64,000 nucleotides of DNA from Williamsia sp. 1135 (GTDB lineage: Bacteria; Actinomycetota; Actinomycetes; Mycobacteriales; Mycobacteriaceae). The notes under the pieces were generated by a model. It saw nothing but the letters and a program-made list of their open reading frames with translations. It was not told the DNA's origin and did no database searches. Below, in pieces: positions 33,032 to 42,370 of this stretch. Positions within the stretch are counted from its first letter, which is position 1; each line of letters opens with the position of its first letter. Where the stretch lies: contig NZ_MJEI01000100.1 of assembly GCF_002095395.1 (NCBI RefSeq), forward strand, positions 110,338-174,337, given 5' to 3'. The position numbers and the translations under genes were made by a program.

Positions 33032-33277
33032 TCAGCGGGACGAGCCGGGGTAGGGCAGGAGTGCCATCTCGCGAGCGTTGCGGATCGCAGTCGCGACCTG
33101 ACGTTGCTGCTGCGGGTCGAGTCCGGTGATCGATCGGCTGCGGATCTTGCCTCGATCGGACAGGAACTGGCGTAGCAGAGCCGTGTCCTTGTAATCGACG
33201 GTGGTGACGCCGGCCGTGAGCAGCATGTTCCGCTTGCGCTTGGCCGGGAGGTCGGGTTTGGCGGGGCGCCTGGCCAT
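33032..33277 (-). CDS. rpsR2: 30S ribosomal protein S18, zinc-independent paralog
   Basis: Small-subunit protein S18, 81 aa, ATG 33277. The family core [20 protein letters not shown] and the tail [13 protein letters not shown] are intact. It has no cysteine, whereas the housekeeping actinobacterial S18 carries a CxxC zinc site, so this is the C-minus form used under zinc starvation. It is the last gene of the rpmB2-rpmG2-rpsN2-rpsR2 run. Confidence 0.95.
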   Translation of the reverse strand: MARRPAKPDLPAKRKRNMLLTAGVTTVDYKDTALLRQFLSDRGKIRSRSITGLDPQQQRQVATAIRNAREMALLPYPGSSR

Positions 33278-33328
33278 GATGAAAGTCCCTATCTGTTGAT
33301 CGAAGCTGTTAGGTGGTGAATGCTTTTG

Positions 33329-33634
33329 TCACCAGCTGGATTTGGTGATTCCCGGAAGCTCACCATCGTGGGCCATCTGCCGCAGCCGGATGCGGGACAG
33401 TCCGACCTTGCCGACGTAGCCGCGCGGCCGCCCATCGACCGCGTCGCGGTTGCGGATGCGGGTGGCGCTCGAGTCGCGGGGGAGTCGCTGCAGGGCCAGT
33501 TGGGCCTCGGCGCGCTGTTCGTCGGACGACGTCGGGCTCCGGGCGGTCTCTTTGAGTGCCGCGCGGCGCTCCGCGTACCGCGCGACGATCACCTTGCGCT
33601 GCTCGTTCCTCTCGATCTTGGACTTCTTGGCCAT
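33329..33634 (-). CDS. rpsN2: 30S ribosomal protein S14, zinc-independent form
   Basis: S14 of 101 aa, the long cysteine-free form (the zinc form is about 61 aa with CxxC pairs). ATG 33634 overlaps the rpmG2 stop (ATGA). Typical features: [37 protein letters not shown] and [21 protein letters not shown] larger in-frame open frame to 34207 is an artefact that runs across rpmG2 and rpmB2. Confidence 0.95.
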   Translation of the reverse strand: MAKKSKIERNEQRKVIVARYAERRAALKETARSPTSSDEQRAEAQLALQRLPRDSSATRIRNRDAVDGRPRGYVGKVGLSRIRLRQMAHDGELPGITKSSW

Positions 33635-33798
33635 CAGCGCTCCTCGCGGAAGTCGACGTGCCGTCGGGCGCGCGGGTCGAACTTGCGCAGCACCATCCGA
33701 TCGGGATCGTTGCGACGATTCTTGCGGGTGACGTAGGTGAATCCCGTCCCTGCGGTCGACTTGAGTTTGACGATCGGGCGAATCTCGTTGCGTGCCAT
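33634..33798 (-). CDS. rpmG2: 50S ribosomal protein L33, zinc-independent paralog
   Basis: L33 of 54 aa ([20 protein letters not shown] to the ending HVDFREER), ATG 33798, starting on the base next to the rpmB2 stop and overlapping rpsN2 by one base. The zinc-binding cysteine pairs of ordinary L33 are absent ([16 protein letters not shown] in their place). Confidence 0.95.
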   Translation of the reverse strand: MARNEIRPIVKLKSTAGTGFTYVTRKNRRNDPDRMVLRKFDPRARRHVDFREER

Positions 33799-34035
33799 CT
33801 AGATCTTGTCTCCTTGTGCGCGGATCTTGGCGACCGCGGCCTCGATGCCGATGCGGTCGATCGTCTTGATGCCCTTCGCCGAGACCGTCAGGGTGATGGT
33901 CCGGTGCTCGCTGGGCAGGTAGTAGCGACGTCGCTGGATGTTGGGGTTCCAACGGCGACTGGTGCGCACATGCGAATGCGACACCTGTTTGCCGAAGCCG
34001 GGTTTGCGGCCGGTGACCTGGCAGTGCGCGGACAT
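33799..34035 (-). CDS. rpmB2: 50S ribosomal protein L28, zinc-independent paralog
   Basis: L28 of 78 aa, ATG 34035. The core [20 protein letters not shown] is conserved. The N-terminus has a single Cys ([13 protein letters not shown]), where the zinc-binding paralog has a CxxC pair, so it is the C-minus form. It is the first gene of the minus-strand zinc-starvation operon, with a Zur-like box (34058-34072) directly upstream. Confidence 0.95.
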   Translation of the reverse strand: MSAHCQVTGRKPGFGKQVSHSHVRTSRRWNPNIQRRRYYLPSEHRTITLTVSAKGIKTIDRIGIEAAVAKIRAQGDKI

Positions 34036-34057
34036 CGGGGCCCTCCTCGTTACTTAA

Positions 34058-34072
34058 TGGGAATGGTTGTCG
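34058..34072 (-). promoter_or_regulatory. Zur-like box upstream of rpmB2
   Basis: TGGGAATGGTTGTCG matches the actinobacterial Zur-type palindrome TGAAAATGATTTTCA at about 10 of 15 positions. It lies 23 bp upstream of the rpmB2 start. The match was judged by eye. Confidence 0.5.
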
Positions 34073-34112
34073 ACAACCGACGAGTTGGACTGTACCTTCA
34101 ACACTCAGTAAA

Positions 34113-34127
34113 TGAAAACGATTCCCG
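34113..34127 (+). promoter_or_regulatory. Zur-like box upstream of the mrf-rpmE2-rpmF2 operon
   Basis: TGAAAACGATTCCCG matches TGAAAATGATTTTCA at about 11 of 15 positions, with a perfect left half. It lies 16 bp before the GTG start of the Mrf-like gene. Two boxes 40 bp apart serve the two divergent operons. Confidence 0.6.
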
Positions 34128-34142
34128 ATAGGAGTGTGTTCA

Positions 34143-35507
34143 GTGACCCGGCTGGTCAACAAGACCCCGCTGGTGATCGTCACCGGTTTCGATCGCGGGG
34201 CCACCATCCGCAGTGCCGAGGCCCTCGCGGTATCCGGTACCGCGGTGGTCCATCACGACCTGTCGCTCGTGGGGGTGGGAACGATCGTCCGAACCGTGTC
34301 GACCACCGACTTCAACGGCGAAACAGAGTCACGCACAACACAAAGCGCACTCGATCACGGTTGCCTGTCCTGCGCCATGCGTGAAGACGTGTTGCCGTTG
34401 CTCCGGGCCCTGCACCGCCGCGGCAACGTCGACCGCATCGTGCTCGCCCTCGACCCTGCGCTCGAACCCGAGCCGCTGTCCTGGGCGATCACCAACGTCG
34501 TCGTCGCGGACGTCCCGGGGCAGGTGGACGGACCCGCAGGTCTCGACGTACAGATCGAGGCGGTCATCGGATGTATCCACGAGGGCACGTGGCTCGAGGA
34601 CGCCACCGGTGACCGGATCCTCGCCGAAGACGACCGCGGTTCCTCTGAAGACGAAAGGACGGTGGCCCAGCTCGCTGTGGGCCACGTCGACTTCGCAGAC
34701 GCGTTGGTGGTCCACGGCCAAGCGGCGGATGGCTGGTCGGGCGCGAAGCTGTTTGCTGTCCTCAAACGCCTCAACCCGACTGCGCCGATGATCATGGAGC
34801 TACCGCAGCGCCCGCTCGGACCAACGATCATGCGCAACCTCATCGCCTCGATACCGGACGGGGCGCGCAGGGGTGAGATCACCGGCCCGCACGATCCGCT
34901 GTTACGCGGGCAGCCACCGCTGACCCCGGATTGCGGGGTTCAGGTGGTCGAGTTCGAGACCGACCGGCCATTCCATCCCGAGCGTCTTCACGACGCGATC
35001 GACGTCCTGCTCGACGGGGTTGTGGCGGCACGGGGTCGGCTCTGGCTGGCGACCCAGCCCGACGAGGCACTGTGGCTCGAGAGCGCGGGCGGCGGTCTGC
35101 GCATTGCCACCGGCGGCACCTGGCTCGCCGCGATGACCGGCGATGAGGTCGCCCAGGCCGACCCCGAGCGGCTCGCGATGGCGTCCCTGCGGTGGCATTC
35201 GCTCTACGGCGACCGCAGTACTTCTATCGTCGCGGTGTCGGTCGATGCCGACCCGGGACACATCCGGAGGACCCTGCAAGCCGCCGTGTTGACCGACGAC
35301 GAGCTCGCCGCAGGCCAAGCAGGCTGGCACAGATTGTCCGACCCGTTCGGTGTCACCCACGCCGATCCGTGTGACGACATGCTCGATGAACGAGCGCTTC
35401 TCGAGGGAACAGAACCACCCGCTGAATGGTTCCTAGAAGTACAGGATTTGGCTGGTCCAAAGCCTGACAACCCCGGGCAGAACCCGGAAAGAGAGGACAA
35501 GTCATGA
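34143..35507 (+). CDS. mrf: CobW-family-related protein, Mrf-like (ribosome hibernation under zinc starvation)
   Basis: A 454-aa cytoplasmic protein of the CobW/P47K family. In mycobacteria the relative Mrf (Mpy recruitment factor), encoded in the C-minus operon, brings the hibernation factor Mpy to ribosomes when zinc is scarce. The start is GTG 34143, eight bases after AGGAG; GTG 34134 overlaps the ribosome site. The GTPase P-loop of true CobW proteins is degenerate ([16 protein letters not shown], no GKT). The CxxC signature is [16 protein letters not shown], followed by [13 protein letters not shown]. The C-terminal domain (CobW_C-like) includes [20 protein letters not shown]. It overlaps rpmE2 by 4 bp. 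Confidence 0.85.
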   Translation: MTRLVNKTPLVIVTGFDRGATIRSAEALAVSGTAVVHHDLSLVGVGTIVRTVSTTDFNGETESRTTQSALDHGCLSCAMREDVLPLLRALHRRGNVDRIVLALDPALEPEPLSWAITNVVVADVPGQVDGPAGLDVQIEAVIGCIHEGTWLEDATGDRILAEDDRGSSEDERTVAQLAVGHVDFADALVVHGQAADGWSGAKLFAVLKRLNPTAPMIMELPQRPLGPTIMRNLIASIPDGARRGEITGPHDPLLRGQPPLTPDCGVQVVEFETDRPFHPERLHDAIDVLLDGVVAARGRLWLATQPDEALWLESAGGGLRIATGGTWLAAMTGDEVAQADPERLAMASLRWHSLYGDRSTSIVAVSVDADPGHIRRTLQAAVLTDDELAAGQAGWHRLSDPFGVTHADPCDDMLDERALLEGTEPPAEWFLEVQDLAGPKPDNPGQNPEREDKS

Positions 35508-35770
35508 AGGCGAACATTCATCCCGACTACCAGCCGGTGATCTTCAAGGACGCGTCCACGGGCAAGGCATTCCTCACCCGGTCGACGCTCAGTTCCGAGG
35601 TCTTTTTGGATTGGGAGGACGGTAACCGGTACCCTCTAGTGGTTGTCGATGTCACGTCCGACTCGCACCCCTTCTGGACCGGTGCGCAGCGGGTACTGGA
35701 CACCGCAGGACGAGTGCAGAAGTTCGAGCGCCGCTACGGCAAACGGACACGCACAACCCCCGGAACGTAA
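35504..35770 (+). CDS. rpmE2: 50S ribosomal protein L31 type B, zinc-independent
   Basis: L31 type B of 88 aa; ATG 35504 overlaps the mrf stop (ATGA). It starts [20 protein letters not shown] and includes [20 protein letters not shown]. There is no cysteine, as in the zinc-free type B; type A has the CxxC motif. The C-terminus is basic. Confidence 0.95.
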   Translation: MKANIHPDYQPVIFKDASTGKAFLTRSTLSSEVFLDWEDGNRYPLVVVDVTSDSHPFWTGAQRVLDTAGRVQKFERRYGKRTRTTPGT

Positions 35771-35794
35771 ACGAAAGAAATGAAGGGCTGAATC

Positions 35795-35968
35795 ATGGCT
35801 GTACCGAAGCGCCGGATGTCGCGGTCGAACACTCGTAGCCGCCGTTCGCAGTGGAAAGCGGACAACCCGGCTTTGCAAGAGGTCAAGGTCGGCGGTGTTG
35901 CACATCGAGTGCCGCGTCGCCTGGTCAAGGCCGTGAAGCTCGGCATCGTCGATCTCGACAAGCGCTGA
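35795..35968 (+). CDS. rpmF2: 50S ribosomal protein L32, zinc-independent
   Basis: L32 of 57 aa, ATG 35795: [20 protein letters not shown] is the family N-terminus, and the protein ends [11 protein letters not shown]. The four zinc cysteines of ordinary L32 are absent. It is 24 bp after rpmE2 and followed by a strong terminator, so it closes the operon. Confidence 0.93.
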   Translation: MAVPKRRMSRSNTRSRRSQWKADNPALQEVKVGGVAHRVPRRLVKAVKLGIVDLDKR

Positions 35969-36003
35969 GGGCTTCCAGCCCTTCACCAATTTCTAGACGA
36001 CAG

Positions 36004-36037
36004 AGACTGACCGTCAGCTGACGGTCAGTCTTTTGTT
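36004..36037 (+). terminator. Rho-independent terminator after rpmF2
   Basis: AGACTGACCGTCAG (36004-36017) followed at once by CTGACGGTCAGTCT forms a perfect 28-bp palindrome, with TTTTGTTG after it. This is one of the clearest intrinsic terminators in the window. Confidence 0.85.
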
Positions 36038-36066
36038 GTGCCCGGACGAAGTGAGATGGGAGGCCC

Positions 36067-36693
36067 GTGGTGCTGCAAGACATCCTCAATTTCGCCGGCA
36101 TCGCCGTCTTCGCCTGCTCAGGCGCCCTCGTCGGGGTTCGCAAGGACTTCGACCTCTGGGGCATCCTCTCGATGGGTGCCGCAACCGGCGTCGGTGGCGG
36201 GATCGTCCGCGACCTCCTGCTCGGCATCACCCCGCCGACATCGGTGCAACACTGGCCGAACCTGACCATCGCGGTCGTGGCCGGCCTGCTCACGTTCTTC
36301 CTCCACCCCGCGTTCAAGCGGCTCTACCCGGCGGTCCTCTTCCTCGATGCCATCGGCATGGGGGTCTTCGCGGTGTCCGGTGCGTTGCTCGCTCTCGACC
36401 ACGCGTCGAGTGCGATCGCTGCCGTGTTGATCGGCATCACCACCGCGGTCGGCGGTGGCGTGATCCGTGATGTCCTTGCCGGTGAGGTGCCGCTGTTGCT
36501 CCGGCCGTCCGATCTCTACGCGGTTCCGGCGATGTGCGGCGCGGTCGCCGTGGTCGTCGTCGACGGAATCGGCTGGCCCGACTGGACCGGACTCGTCGTC
36601 GGCGCAACGGTCGCGACGGGGCTCCGGCTGGCGAGCCTGCAGTTCAAGTGGAAGTTGCCGACCGCACCGCAGCGGGCGCTCGGTCGGCGATAG
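36067..36693 (+). CDS. TRIC-type cation channel / UPF0126 membrane protein
   Basis: A 208-aa protein with seven hydrophobic segments in two repeats, the fold of bacterial TRIC (trimeric intracellular cation) channels. The diagnostic motif occurs in both halves: GAATGVGGGIVRDLLLG and GITTAVGGGVIRDVLAGEVP. GTG start at 36067. It is likely a potassium-permeable channel in the inner membrane; physiological role unknown. The bluB gene follows 20 bp later and may be co-transcribed. Confidence 0.88.
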   Translation: MVLQDILNFAGIAVFACSGALVGVRKDFDLWGILSMGAATGVGGGIVRDLLLGITPPTSVQHWPNLTIAVVAGLLTFFLHPAFKRLYPAVLFLDAIGMGVFAVSGALLALDHASSAIAAVLIGITTAVGGGVIRDVLAGEVPLLLRPSDLYAVPAMCGAVAVVVVDGIGWPDWTGLVVGATVATGLRLASLQFKWKLPTAPQRALGRR

Positions 36694-36713
36694 ATGTGGG
36701 TGGGGGATCCGAG

Positions 36714-37337
36714 ATGAACGTCTACGAAGCAATCGCTGCACGCCGAGACGTGCGGAACGAGTTCACGGGGAACGTCCTCACCGAAGAGCAGCTACACCGC
36801 GTCCTTTCTGCCGCCCATGCGGCGCCCAGCGTCGGCAACACCCAGCCATGGGACTTCGTGGTCGTCCAGGATCGGGACATCCTGCGGCGCTTCGCCGCTC
36901 ACGTGGCGGAACGACGCGAGGCATTCGCGAGGTCGCTGCCCTCTGATCGGGCCGATACCTTCAGGCCGATCGTCGTCGACGGCGTCGAGAGTTCGGGCAC
37001 CGGCGTGGTGGTGACCTACGACCGGGCACGCGGCGGACAACACATCCTCGGCCGTCACACGATTGACGAGACCGGACGCTTGTCGGTCGGGCTGGCGATC
37101 CAGAATCTGTGGCTGGCGGCCACCGCCGAGGGCCTCGGGGTGGGGTGGGTGTCGTTCTACACCGAACCGTTTCTGCACGAGCTGATCGGCATCCCCGACG
37201 GGATCGAGGTGGTGGCCTGGCTGTGTCTGGGACCGGTCACCGAACTGCAGGCCGTTCCCGATCTGGAACGGTTCGGTTGGCGAGATCGACGTTCCCTCGA
37301 CGACGTCGTGCACCGGGAGTCGTTCGGCGCTCCCTGA
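36714..37337 (+). CDS. bluB: 5,6-dimethylbenzimidazole synthase (BluB)
   Basis: A flavin-destroying nitroreductase-fold enzyme that makes the lower ligand of vitamin B12 from FMNH2 and oxygen. It is 207 aa from ATG 36714, behind GGGGGA; the larger frame starting at 36534 overlaps the TRIC gene. BluB hallmarks are VYEAIAARRDVRNEFTG, APSVGNTQPWDFVVV (flavin binding), GLGVGWVSFYTE and the C-terminal WLCLGPVTELQAVPDLERFG. No other cobalamin genes lie in the window. Other nitroreductases are possible but lack the GWVSFY segment. Confidence 0.85.
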   Translation: MNVYEAIAARRDVRNEFTGNVLTEEQLHRVLSAAHAAPSVGNTQPWDFVVVQDRDILRRFAAHVAERREAFARSLPSDRADTFRPIVVDGVESSGTGVVVTYDRARGGQHILGRHTIDETGRLSVGLAIQNLWLAATAEGLGVGWVSFYTEPFLHELIGIPDGIEVVAWLCLGPVTELQAVPDLERFGWRDRRSLDDVVHRESFGAP

Positions 37338-37346
37338 GCGACCGCG

Positions 37347-38165
37347 TCAGTTCATCCCGTTGTTGAGCGTGATGGATTCGCCTGATTGGCAACGCCCTTC
37401 ATCGGAGACCAGGAACAGCACCGCATTGGCCACATCCTCTGGCTCCAGCAGCCCCGGCCGTGGCCGACCCTGCCGGAACATCTCTTCGACATCATCTCGG
37501 GTCGGGTTCTCCAGATCGGGCCGGATCATCCCGTAGGTCGTCGGGTTGTGGATCATCTGCGTGTTCACGCCGGCCGGCAGGACGGCGTTGACGGTGATCC
37601 CGTGCTCGGCCACCTCGAACGCCACCGACTTCACCAGCGCCAGGACCCCTGCCTTCGCCGCTGCGTAGTGCCCGGAGTTCGTGGCGCCGGTCGGGGCGAC
37701 CGACGACGAGGTGGCGACGATCCGTCCCGACTCGCGCTCGATGAGGTGCGGCAGGACCGCCCGGAACGTGTTGAAGACGCCGGTCAGGTTCACGTCGATC
37801 ATCGTCTGCCACCGCTCGGCGGACATCGTGGCGATCGGGGCGGCGCTCGCGATGCCGGCGTTGGCGACGACGATGTCGATCTGCCCGAACGTCGCCACCG
37901 CCTCTTCCACGACTCCTTGCATGGCCTCCAGCTCACGGACGTCGGCCCGCAGCGCGAGGCATCGCCTGTCCAGCGCTTCGACCTCGCGCACGGTCTGTTC
38001 GAGATCCGCCGGAGTCGGCAGGTCGTAGTCGACCTCATCGATCTGGGTCACGGCGTCGCACACGACGATGTCGGCGCCGGCGCGGGCGAGCGTCACCGCG
38101 TGCGCCCGGCCCTGTCCTCGCGCACCCCCGGTGATCAAGGCGACCTTGCCTTCGAGTCCAGCCAT
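37347..38165 (-). CDS. SDR-family oxidoreductase, mycofactocin-coupled type
   Basis: An NAD-binding Rossmann short-chain dehydrogenase of 272 aa. The cofactor loop is [13 protein letters not shown] (about residues 11-23), the catalytic triad region [21 protein letters not shown] (Ser...Tyr-x3-Lys), and NAG is in VVANAGIAS. The insert [20 protein letters not shown] after beta-3 is typical of mycofactocin-associated SDRs, which keep NAD tightly bound and hand electrons to mycofactocin. ATG 38165 follows GGAGG; the frame continues to 38261 without a better start. It is divergent from mprA and convergent with bluB. Confidence 0.88.
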   Translation of the reverse strand: MAGLEGKVALITGGARGQGRAHAVTLARAGADIVVCDAVTQIDEVDYDLPTPADLEQTVREVEALDRRCLALRADVRELEAMQGVVEEAVATFGQIDIVVANAGIASAAPIATMSAERWQTMIDVNLTGVFNTFRAVLPHLIERESGRIVATSSSVAPTGATNSGHYAAAKAGVLALVKSVAFEVAEHGITVNAVLPAGVNTQMIHNPTTYGMIRPDLENPTRDDVEEMFRQGRPRPGLLEPEDVANAVLFLVSDEGRCQSGESITLNNGMN

Positions 38166-38276
38166 CCAAGCCTCCATTCGGCGCAGTTCTGCTCCCACGA
38201 AGTAGGACTCGAGTTCTGCGCAGAACTCATCGTCGCGCACCGGCCTACGCGTATCGGACACGCCGGGAACAGGGGT

Positions 38277-38294
38277 TCCTTAGCGCACTCTCAG
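38277..38294 (+). promoter_or_regulatory. Possible MprA-type direct repeat upstream of mprA
   Basis: TCTCAG (38289-38294) follows a weaker TCCTTAG copy (38277-38283), one helical turn upstream. It lies 22 bp before the mprA start and suggests autoregulation. The second copy is poor. Confidence 0.35.
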
Positions 38295-38316
38295 TCGTGC
38301 ACGTAAGACTGTTGGC

Positions 38317-39003
38317 ATGCGCATTCTTGTTGTGGACGACGATCGTGCCGTTCGCGAGTCCCTGCGCCGGTCCCTGACATTCAACGGGTACACGGTGACC
38401 ACCGCGGGTGACGGTGTCGAAGCACTCGAAAAGATCACATCGGATCGCCCCGAGGCGGTGGTTCTCGACGTGATGATGCCGCGGCTGGACGGGCTCGAAG
38501 TGTGCCGCCGGTTGCGCAGCACCGGCGACGACCTGCCGATCTTGGTGCTCACCGCTCGGGACTCGGTGTCCGAGCGGGTGGCCGGCCTCGACGCCGGAGC
38601 CGACGACTATCTCCCCAAGCCTTTTGCGCTCGAGGAGTTGCTCGCCCGACTGCGGGCGCTGATGCGTCGCGCGACCGCCGAGCCGTTGCCGGACTCGGAG
38701 GCGATGACGTTCGAGGATCTGACCATGGACCCGGTGACACGTGACGTCACCAGGGGAGAGCGGTCGATCAGCTTGACCCGCACCGAGTTCGCGCTGCTCG
38801 AGATGCTGATGGCCAACCCGCGGCGGGTGCTCACCCGCAGCCGCATCCTCGAGGAGGTGTGGGGTTACGACTTCCCGACGTCGGGCAACGCGCTCGAGGT
38901 GTACGTGGGGTACCTGCGCCGCAAGACCGAGGCCGAAGGTGAGATCCGGTTGATCCACACCGTGCGGGGCGTGGGCTACGTCCTGCGGGAGACCCCGCCG
39001 TAA
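38317..39003 (+). CDS. mprA: Response regulator MprA
   Basis: An OmpR/PhoB-type response regulator of 228 aa controlling the envelope-stress response in mycobacteria. The receiver domain has acidic DDD at residues 7-9, phosphoacceptor Asp51 ([12 protein letters not shown]), Thr in VLTARD and Lys in YLPKPF. The C-terminal winged helix includes [20 protein letters not shown] and [23 protein letters not shown] 38317. It is followed 3 bp later by its kinase gene, as in M. tuberculosis mprAB, and then pepD and moaB2 in the same order. Confidence 0.95.
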   Translation: MRILVVDDDRAVRESLRRSLTFNGYTVTTAGDGVEALEKITSDRPEAVVLDVMMPRLDGLEVCRRLRSTGDDLPILVLTARDSVSERVAGLDAGADDYLPKPFALEELLARLRALMRRATAEPLPDSEAMTFEDLTMDPVTRDVTRGERSISLTRTEFALLEMLMANPRRVLTRSRILEEVWGYDFPTSGNALEVYVGYLRRKTEAEGEIRLIHTVRGVGYVLRETPP

Positions 39004-39006
39004 ATC

Positions 39007-40521
39007 GTGAGTTTCTATCATCGTCACGCCTCCGCGCCGGCCGATCAGTCGGCCGCGCCGGGCACCTTGACGCCTCAACGCCCTACGCAACTCGACGCCG
39101 CTCCGGTGCCGCGGGAGATGCGTGCGCCCACACCGGTTACGCGGGTCATCTCGTTGCGTTGGCGCATCACCATCCTCGCCGCGACTGTGGTCGGAATCGC
39201 CGTCGCGGTGATGGCTGCCGCGGCCTTCGCGGTCGTGTACCGCGCCATGTACGCCGATGTCGATTCCCAGCTCAACAACCGTGCGAACGGCCTGACCGCG
39301 ATGGCCCAGATCGGCATCCTCGACGACTCACCGGAGTCCCTCGTCGCCGGAACGGTCTACTCGACCGACATCTCGGTGGCCCTGGTGATGCCCGGTGGGC
39401 GCGGATTCCAGCTCGGCAGTGTTCCCTTCGGGGCGTCCGAGCAGGAGGTGGTCGACGGGAAGTCCGAGTACTCACTGCGCACTGCCAAGAATCAGCGGGT
39501 GCTGGCGCGCAAGCTCGCCGACGGCAACACCATCATCATCTCGCAGAGCCTCGCCGACACCGACGACGTGCTCCATCGATTGGCGTGGGTGCTCGGCGTG
39601 ATCGGGGGTTGTGGCGTCATCTTGGCCGCGGTGGCCGGAACTACCGTCGCCAGAGCTGGTCTGCGACCGGTGGCCCGGTTGACCCGAGCCGCCGAACGGG
39701 TGGCCAGAACCGACGACCTGACGCCGATCCCCGTCATCGGCAATGACGAACTGGCAAGGCTCACCGAGAGTTTCAACCTCATGCTGCGGGCGCTGGCCGA
39801 GTCGAGAGACAGGCAGAGCCGGCTCGTGGCGGACGCCGGGCACGAGTTGCGGACCCCGCTGACCTCGCTGCGTACCAACCTCGAGTTGCTGATCGCCTCC
39901 AGCGAACCCGGCGCGCGCCCGATCCCGGAGTCCGACATGGCCGAGCTGCGCACCGACGTGATGGCGCAGATCGGGGAGTTGTCGACGCTGGTGGGCGACC
40001 TGGTCGACCTCGCCCGCGAGGACGCCCCCGAGGTCGTGCACGAAGAGATCGATCTGGCAGAAGTGGTCGACCGCAGCCTCGAGCGGGTTCGCCGGCGTCG
40101 CAGCGACGTCGATTTCTCCGTGCACGTCAGTCCGTGGTTCGTGTTCGGTGAAAGCGCGGGACTCTCGCGGGCGGTCCTCAACGTCCTGGACAACGCCGCG
40201 AAATGGAGCCCACCAAACCAGCCCGTGGTGGTTCGGCTGACGCAGGTCGAACCCGGTAGGGCAGAACTGGCCATTGCCGACGCCGGTCCGGGTATCCCAC
40301 CCGAGGATCGCCAACTCGTCTTCGAGCGCTTCTACCGGTCCACCGCGTCGCGGTCGATGCCCGGGTCGGGTCTCGGCCTGGCGATAGTGCGGCAGGTCGT
40401 GACCCGCCACGGCGGTTCGGTGTGGGCCGAACAGTCCGAGTTCGGCGGCGCTCTGGTGACCATCAGCCTGCCCGGATCGCCGACGGCAGCGGAGATCGCA
40501 CCGCGCGTGGTGCAGCAGTAG
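39007..40521 (+). CDS. mprB: Sensor histidine kinase MprB
   Basis: A membrane sensor kinase of 504 aa. The N-terminus is cytoplasmic and proline-rich, then TM1 ITILAATVVGIAVAVMAAAA (about residues 54-73), an extracytoplasmic sensor domain (to about 195), and TM2 WVLGVIGGCGVILAAVAGTT. HAMP follows, then HisKA with phosphoacceptor His279 in DAGHELRTPL. The ATPase domain shows NVLDNAAKWSPP (N box), DAGPGIPPEDR (G1) and GSGLGLAIVRQV (G2). GTG 39007. In mycobacteria MprB responds to envelope damage and interacts with DnaK; that is family knowledge only. Confidence 0.94.
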   Translation: MSFYHRHASAPADQSAAPGTLTPQRPTQLDAAPVPREMRAPTPVTRVISLRWRITILAATVVGIAVAVMAAAAFAVVYRAMYADVDSQLNNRANGLTAMAQIGILDDSPESLVAGTVYSTDISVALVMPGGRGFQLGSVPFGASEQEVVDGKSEYSLRTAKNQRVLARKLADGNTIIISQSLADTDDVLHRLAWVLGVIGGCGVILAAVAGTTVARAGLRPVARLTRAAERVARTDDLTPIPVIGNDELARLTESFNLMLRALAESRDRQSRLVADAGHELRTPLTSLRTNLELLIASSEPGARPIPESDMAELRTDVMAQIGELSTLVGDLVDLAREDAPEVVHEEIDLAEVVDRSLERVRRRRSDVDFSVHVSPWFVFGESAGLSRAVLNVLDNAAKWSPPNQPVVVRLTQVEPGRAELAIADAGPGIPPEDRQLVFERFYRSTASRSMPGSGLGLAIVRQVVTRHGGSVWAEQSEFGGALVTISLPGSPTAAEIAPRVVQQ

Positions 40522-40618
40522 ACCCTTGCGTGAACAGGTCCGCGGTCATTCGTTGAGCCGACCTCCCTTCCACTCATAGTTACTGGTGGGAGAATTGAGG
40601 GGTAAACCAACAGCGCTA

Positions 40619-40635
40619 TCTCAGCCCCATCTCAG
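40619..40635 (+). promoter_or_regulatory. MprA box upstream of pepD
   Basis: Two TCTCAG copies (40619-40624 and 40630-40635) form a direct repeat with an 11-bp period, one helical turn. This matches the published MprA site, a pair of loosely conserved 8-bp direct repeats containing CTCAG. It lies 92-108 bp upstream of the pepD start. Confidence 0.7.
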
Positions 40636-40726
40636 GACGACACAGCAAGGTATTCATCAGTGCCGAGAATTGTTGCGGCAGCGGAGAGCGCGCAACGGTG
40701 CGCATGGCAGAAAGCAAGCGGAGGAC

Positions 40727-42367
40727 ATGGTCGGCAACAACGACAACGAGCGCGGAACCGGTGACGGCGAAGGGTTCAGTGGACAATCGGAACAAGCGGG
40801 ACAGCAGGGACAGCAGGGACCGCAGAATCCCGCAGAGCAGTTCGGTAGGCATGAGGATGCTGCCGAATCTGCGCCCCAGGGCAATCCTTACGGCCGGACG
40901 TCGGCGTTCGACCCCCGTTCGGCCGGCCAGCAACCGCAGGCCGGGGAACCCACCACCAACCTGGGAACGCAGGGTTTCGGCCATTCGGCCCAGACCCCAT
41001 ATGGGCGCCCGTCCACCGGCCAGCAGCCCGCCCCGGGCCAGGGCGGCGCAGGACAGCCCGCATCCGGCCAGCAGCCCGGTTACGGGTACGGCTCGCAGGA
41101 TCCCTACGCGGGCCGCTACGGCCAGTCCACTCCCTACTCCGGATACGCCCAGCCCTCGTCCGGACCGGGCACCAACTCGTTCCCCAGCCCCGGCGCCGGC
41201 GACAACAACCCCTACGGCGGCGGACCCCAGAGCTACGCACCGGCCCAGCCGAAGACCAAGTCGGGACGCTCCGGCGGAGCGAAAGCCGGATTGGCCGCTG
41301 CAGCAGTCGCATTGGTTCTCGTGGCCGGTGGTGTCGGCGGTGTCGTCGGCGCCAATGTGAGCGACAACGCGTCCAACTCGAGTTCCAACAGCGACAGCGT
41401 TCTCGGCGGCGATCGCAACAACACCCAGCCCGCAGCCGCTCCGGCCGGGTCGACCCAGGCCGTGGCAGACAAGGTCACGCCGTCGGTGGTCTCCATCGAG
41501 GTACAGGGCAGCCAGGCCTCCGGTTCCGGATCCGGCATCGTGCTCACTGCGGACGGCACCATCCTGACCAACAACCACGTCGTCGCCGGCGCGGGTGGCT
41601 CGCCGAAATTGACGGTCACCTTCAGTGACGGCAGCACCGCCGACGCGGAAGTTGTTGGTGCTGATCAGATCTCCGACATCGCGGTCATCAAGGTCGACAA
41701 GACCGGGTTGACGCCCATCGAGGTGGGTACTTCGAACAATCTGGAGGTCGGTCAGGAAGTGGTCGCCGTCGGTTCCCCGCTGGGTCTCAACGGCACCGTC
41801 ACCACCGGAATCATCAGCGCACTCAACCGTCCGGTGTCGACGCGCGGTGAAGGCGACGGACAGGCCTCGGTCATCGACGCCATCCAGACCGACGCGGCCA
41901 TCAACCCGGGTAACTCCGGCGGCGCACTGGTCAACGCCAACGGCGCGCTGATCGGTGTGAACTCCGCCATCGCCAGCCTCTCCGAAGGACAGACCGGCGG
42001 CAGCATCGGCCTGGGCTTCGCGATCCCGATCGACCAGGCCATGCGTATCGCCAACGAGCTCGAACAGACCGGCAAGGCCACGCAGGCGGGTCTCGGCGTC
42101 TCGGTGCGCTCAGGTGCGCCGTCTGCCGACGATCCGGGTGCCCTCATCAGTGAGGTCACCGGCGGGGGAGCTGCCTCCAAGGCAGGTATCCCGAACGGCG
42201 CGCTGGTCACCAAGCTCGACGATCGGGTCATCCCTTCCGGTGACGCTCTCATCGCTGCGGTGCGTTCGCACGCACCTGGTGACACTGTGGAGATCACCTA
42301 TGAGGTGAACGGCCAAGAGAAGACCGCTCAAGTAACGCTCGACACCTTGGACACCGGAGGACGTTAG
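40727..42367 (+). CDS. pepD: HtrA-like serine protease PepD
   Basis: An envelope-quality-control protease of 546 aa. Start ATG 40727, three bases after GGAGG (the frame opens at 40586, but upstream is the regulatory region). The N-terminal ~180 residues are Gln/Gly/Pro-rich and cytoplasmic, then one TM helix (GLAAAAVALVLVAGGVGGVV). The trypsin-like domain has the triad His284 (TNNHVV), Asp317 (SDIAVIKVD) and Ser397 (PGNSGGAL). A C-terminal PDZ domain follows (LGVSVRSG, GGAASKAGIPNGALVTKLD). It lies downstream of mprAB with an MprA box, as in mycobacteria, where pepD is MprA-regulated. Confidence 0.95.
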   Translation: MVGNNDNERGTGDGEGFSGQSEQAGQQGQQGPQNPAEQFGRHEDAAESAPQGNPYGRTSAFDPRSAGQQPQAGEPTTNLGTQGFGHSAQTPYGRPSTGQQPAPGQGGAGQPASGQQPGYGYGSQDPYAGRYGQSTPYSGYAQPSSGPGTNSFPSPGAGDNNPYGGGPQSYAPAQPKTKSGRSGGAKAGLAAAAVALVLVAGGVGGVVGANVSDNASNSSSNSDSVLGGDRNNTQPAAAPAGSTQAVADKVTPSVVSIEVQGSQASGSGSGIVLTADGTILTNNHVVAGAGGSPKLTVTFSDGSTADAEVVGADQISDIAVIKVDKTGLTPIEVGTSNNLEVGQEVVAVGSPLGLNGTVTTGIISALNRPVSTRGEGDGQASVIDAIQTDAAINPGNSGGALVNANGALIGVNSAIASLSEGQTGGSIGLGFAIPIDQAMRIANELEQTGKATQAGLGVSVRSGAPSADDPGALISEVTGGGAASKAGIPNGALVTKLDDRVIPSGDALIAAVRSHAPGDTVEITYEVNGQEKTAQVTLDTLDTGGR

Positions 42368-42370
42368 CCC

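Noticed and set aside
33635..34207. In-frame N-terminal extension of rpsN2 to 34207
   Set aside because: It would cross rpmG2 and rpmB2, which are clear in other frames; ATG 33634 is the S14 start.
36004..36031. Perfect 28-bp palindrome as an operator for the TRIC gene
   Set aside because: T tract right after it and its position after rpmF2 favour an intrinsic terminator.
40586..40726. N-terminal extension of pepD to 40586
   Set aside because: Covers the MprA repeat region and lacks a ribosome site; ATG 40727 has GGAGG right before it.
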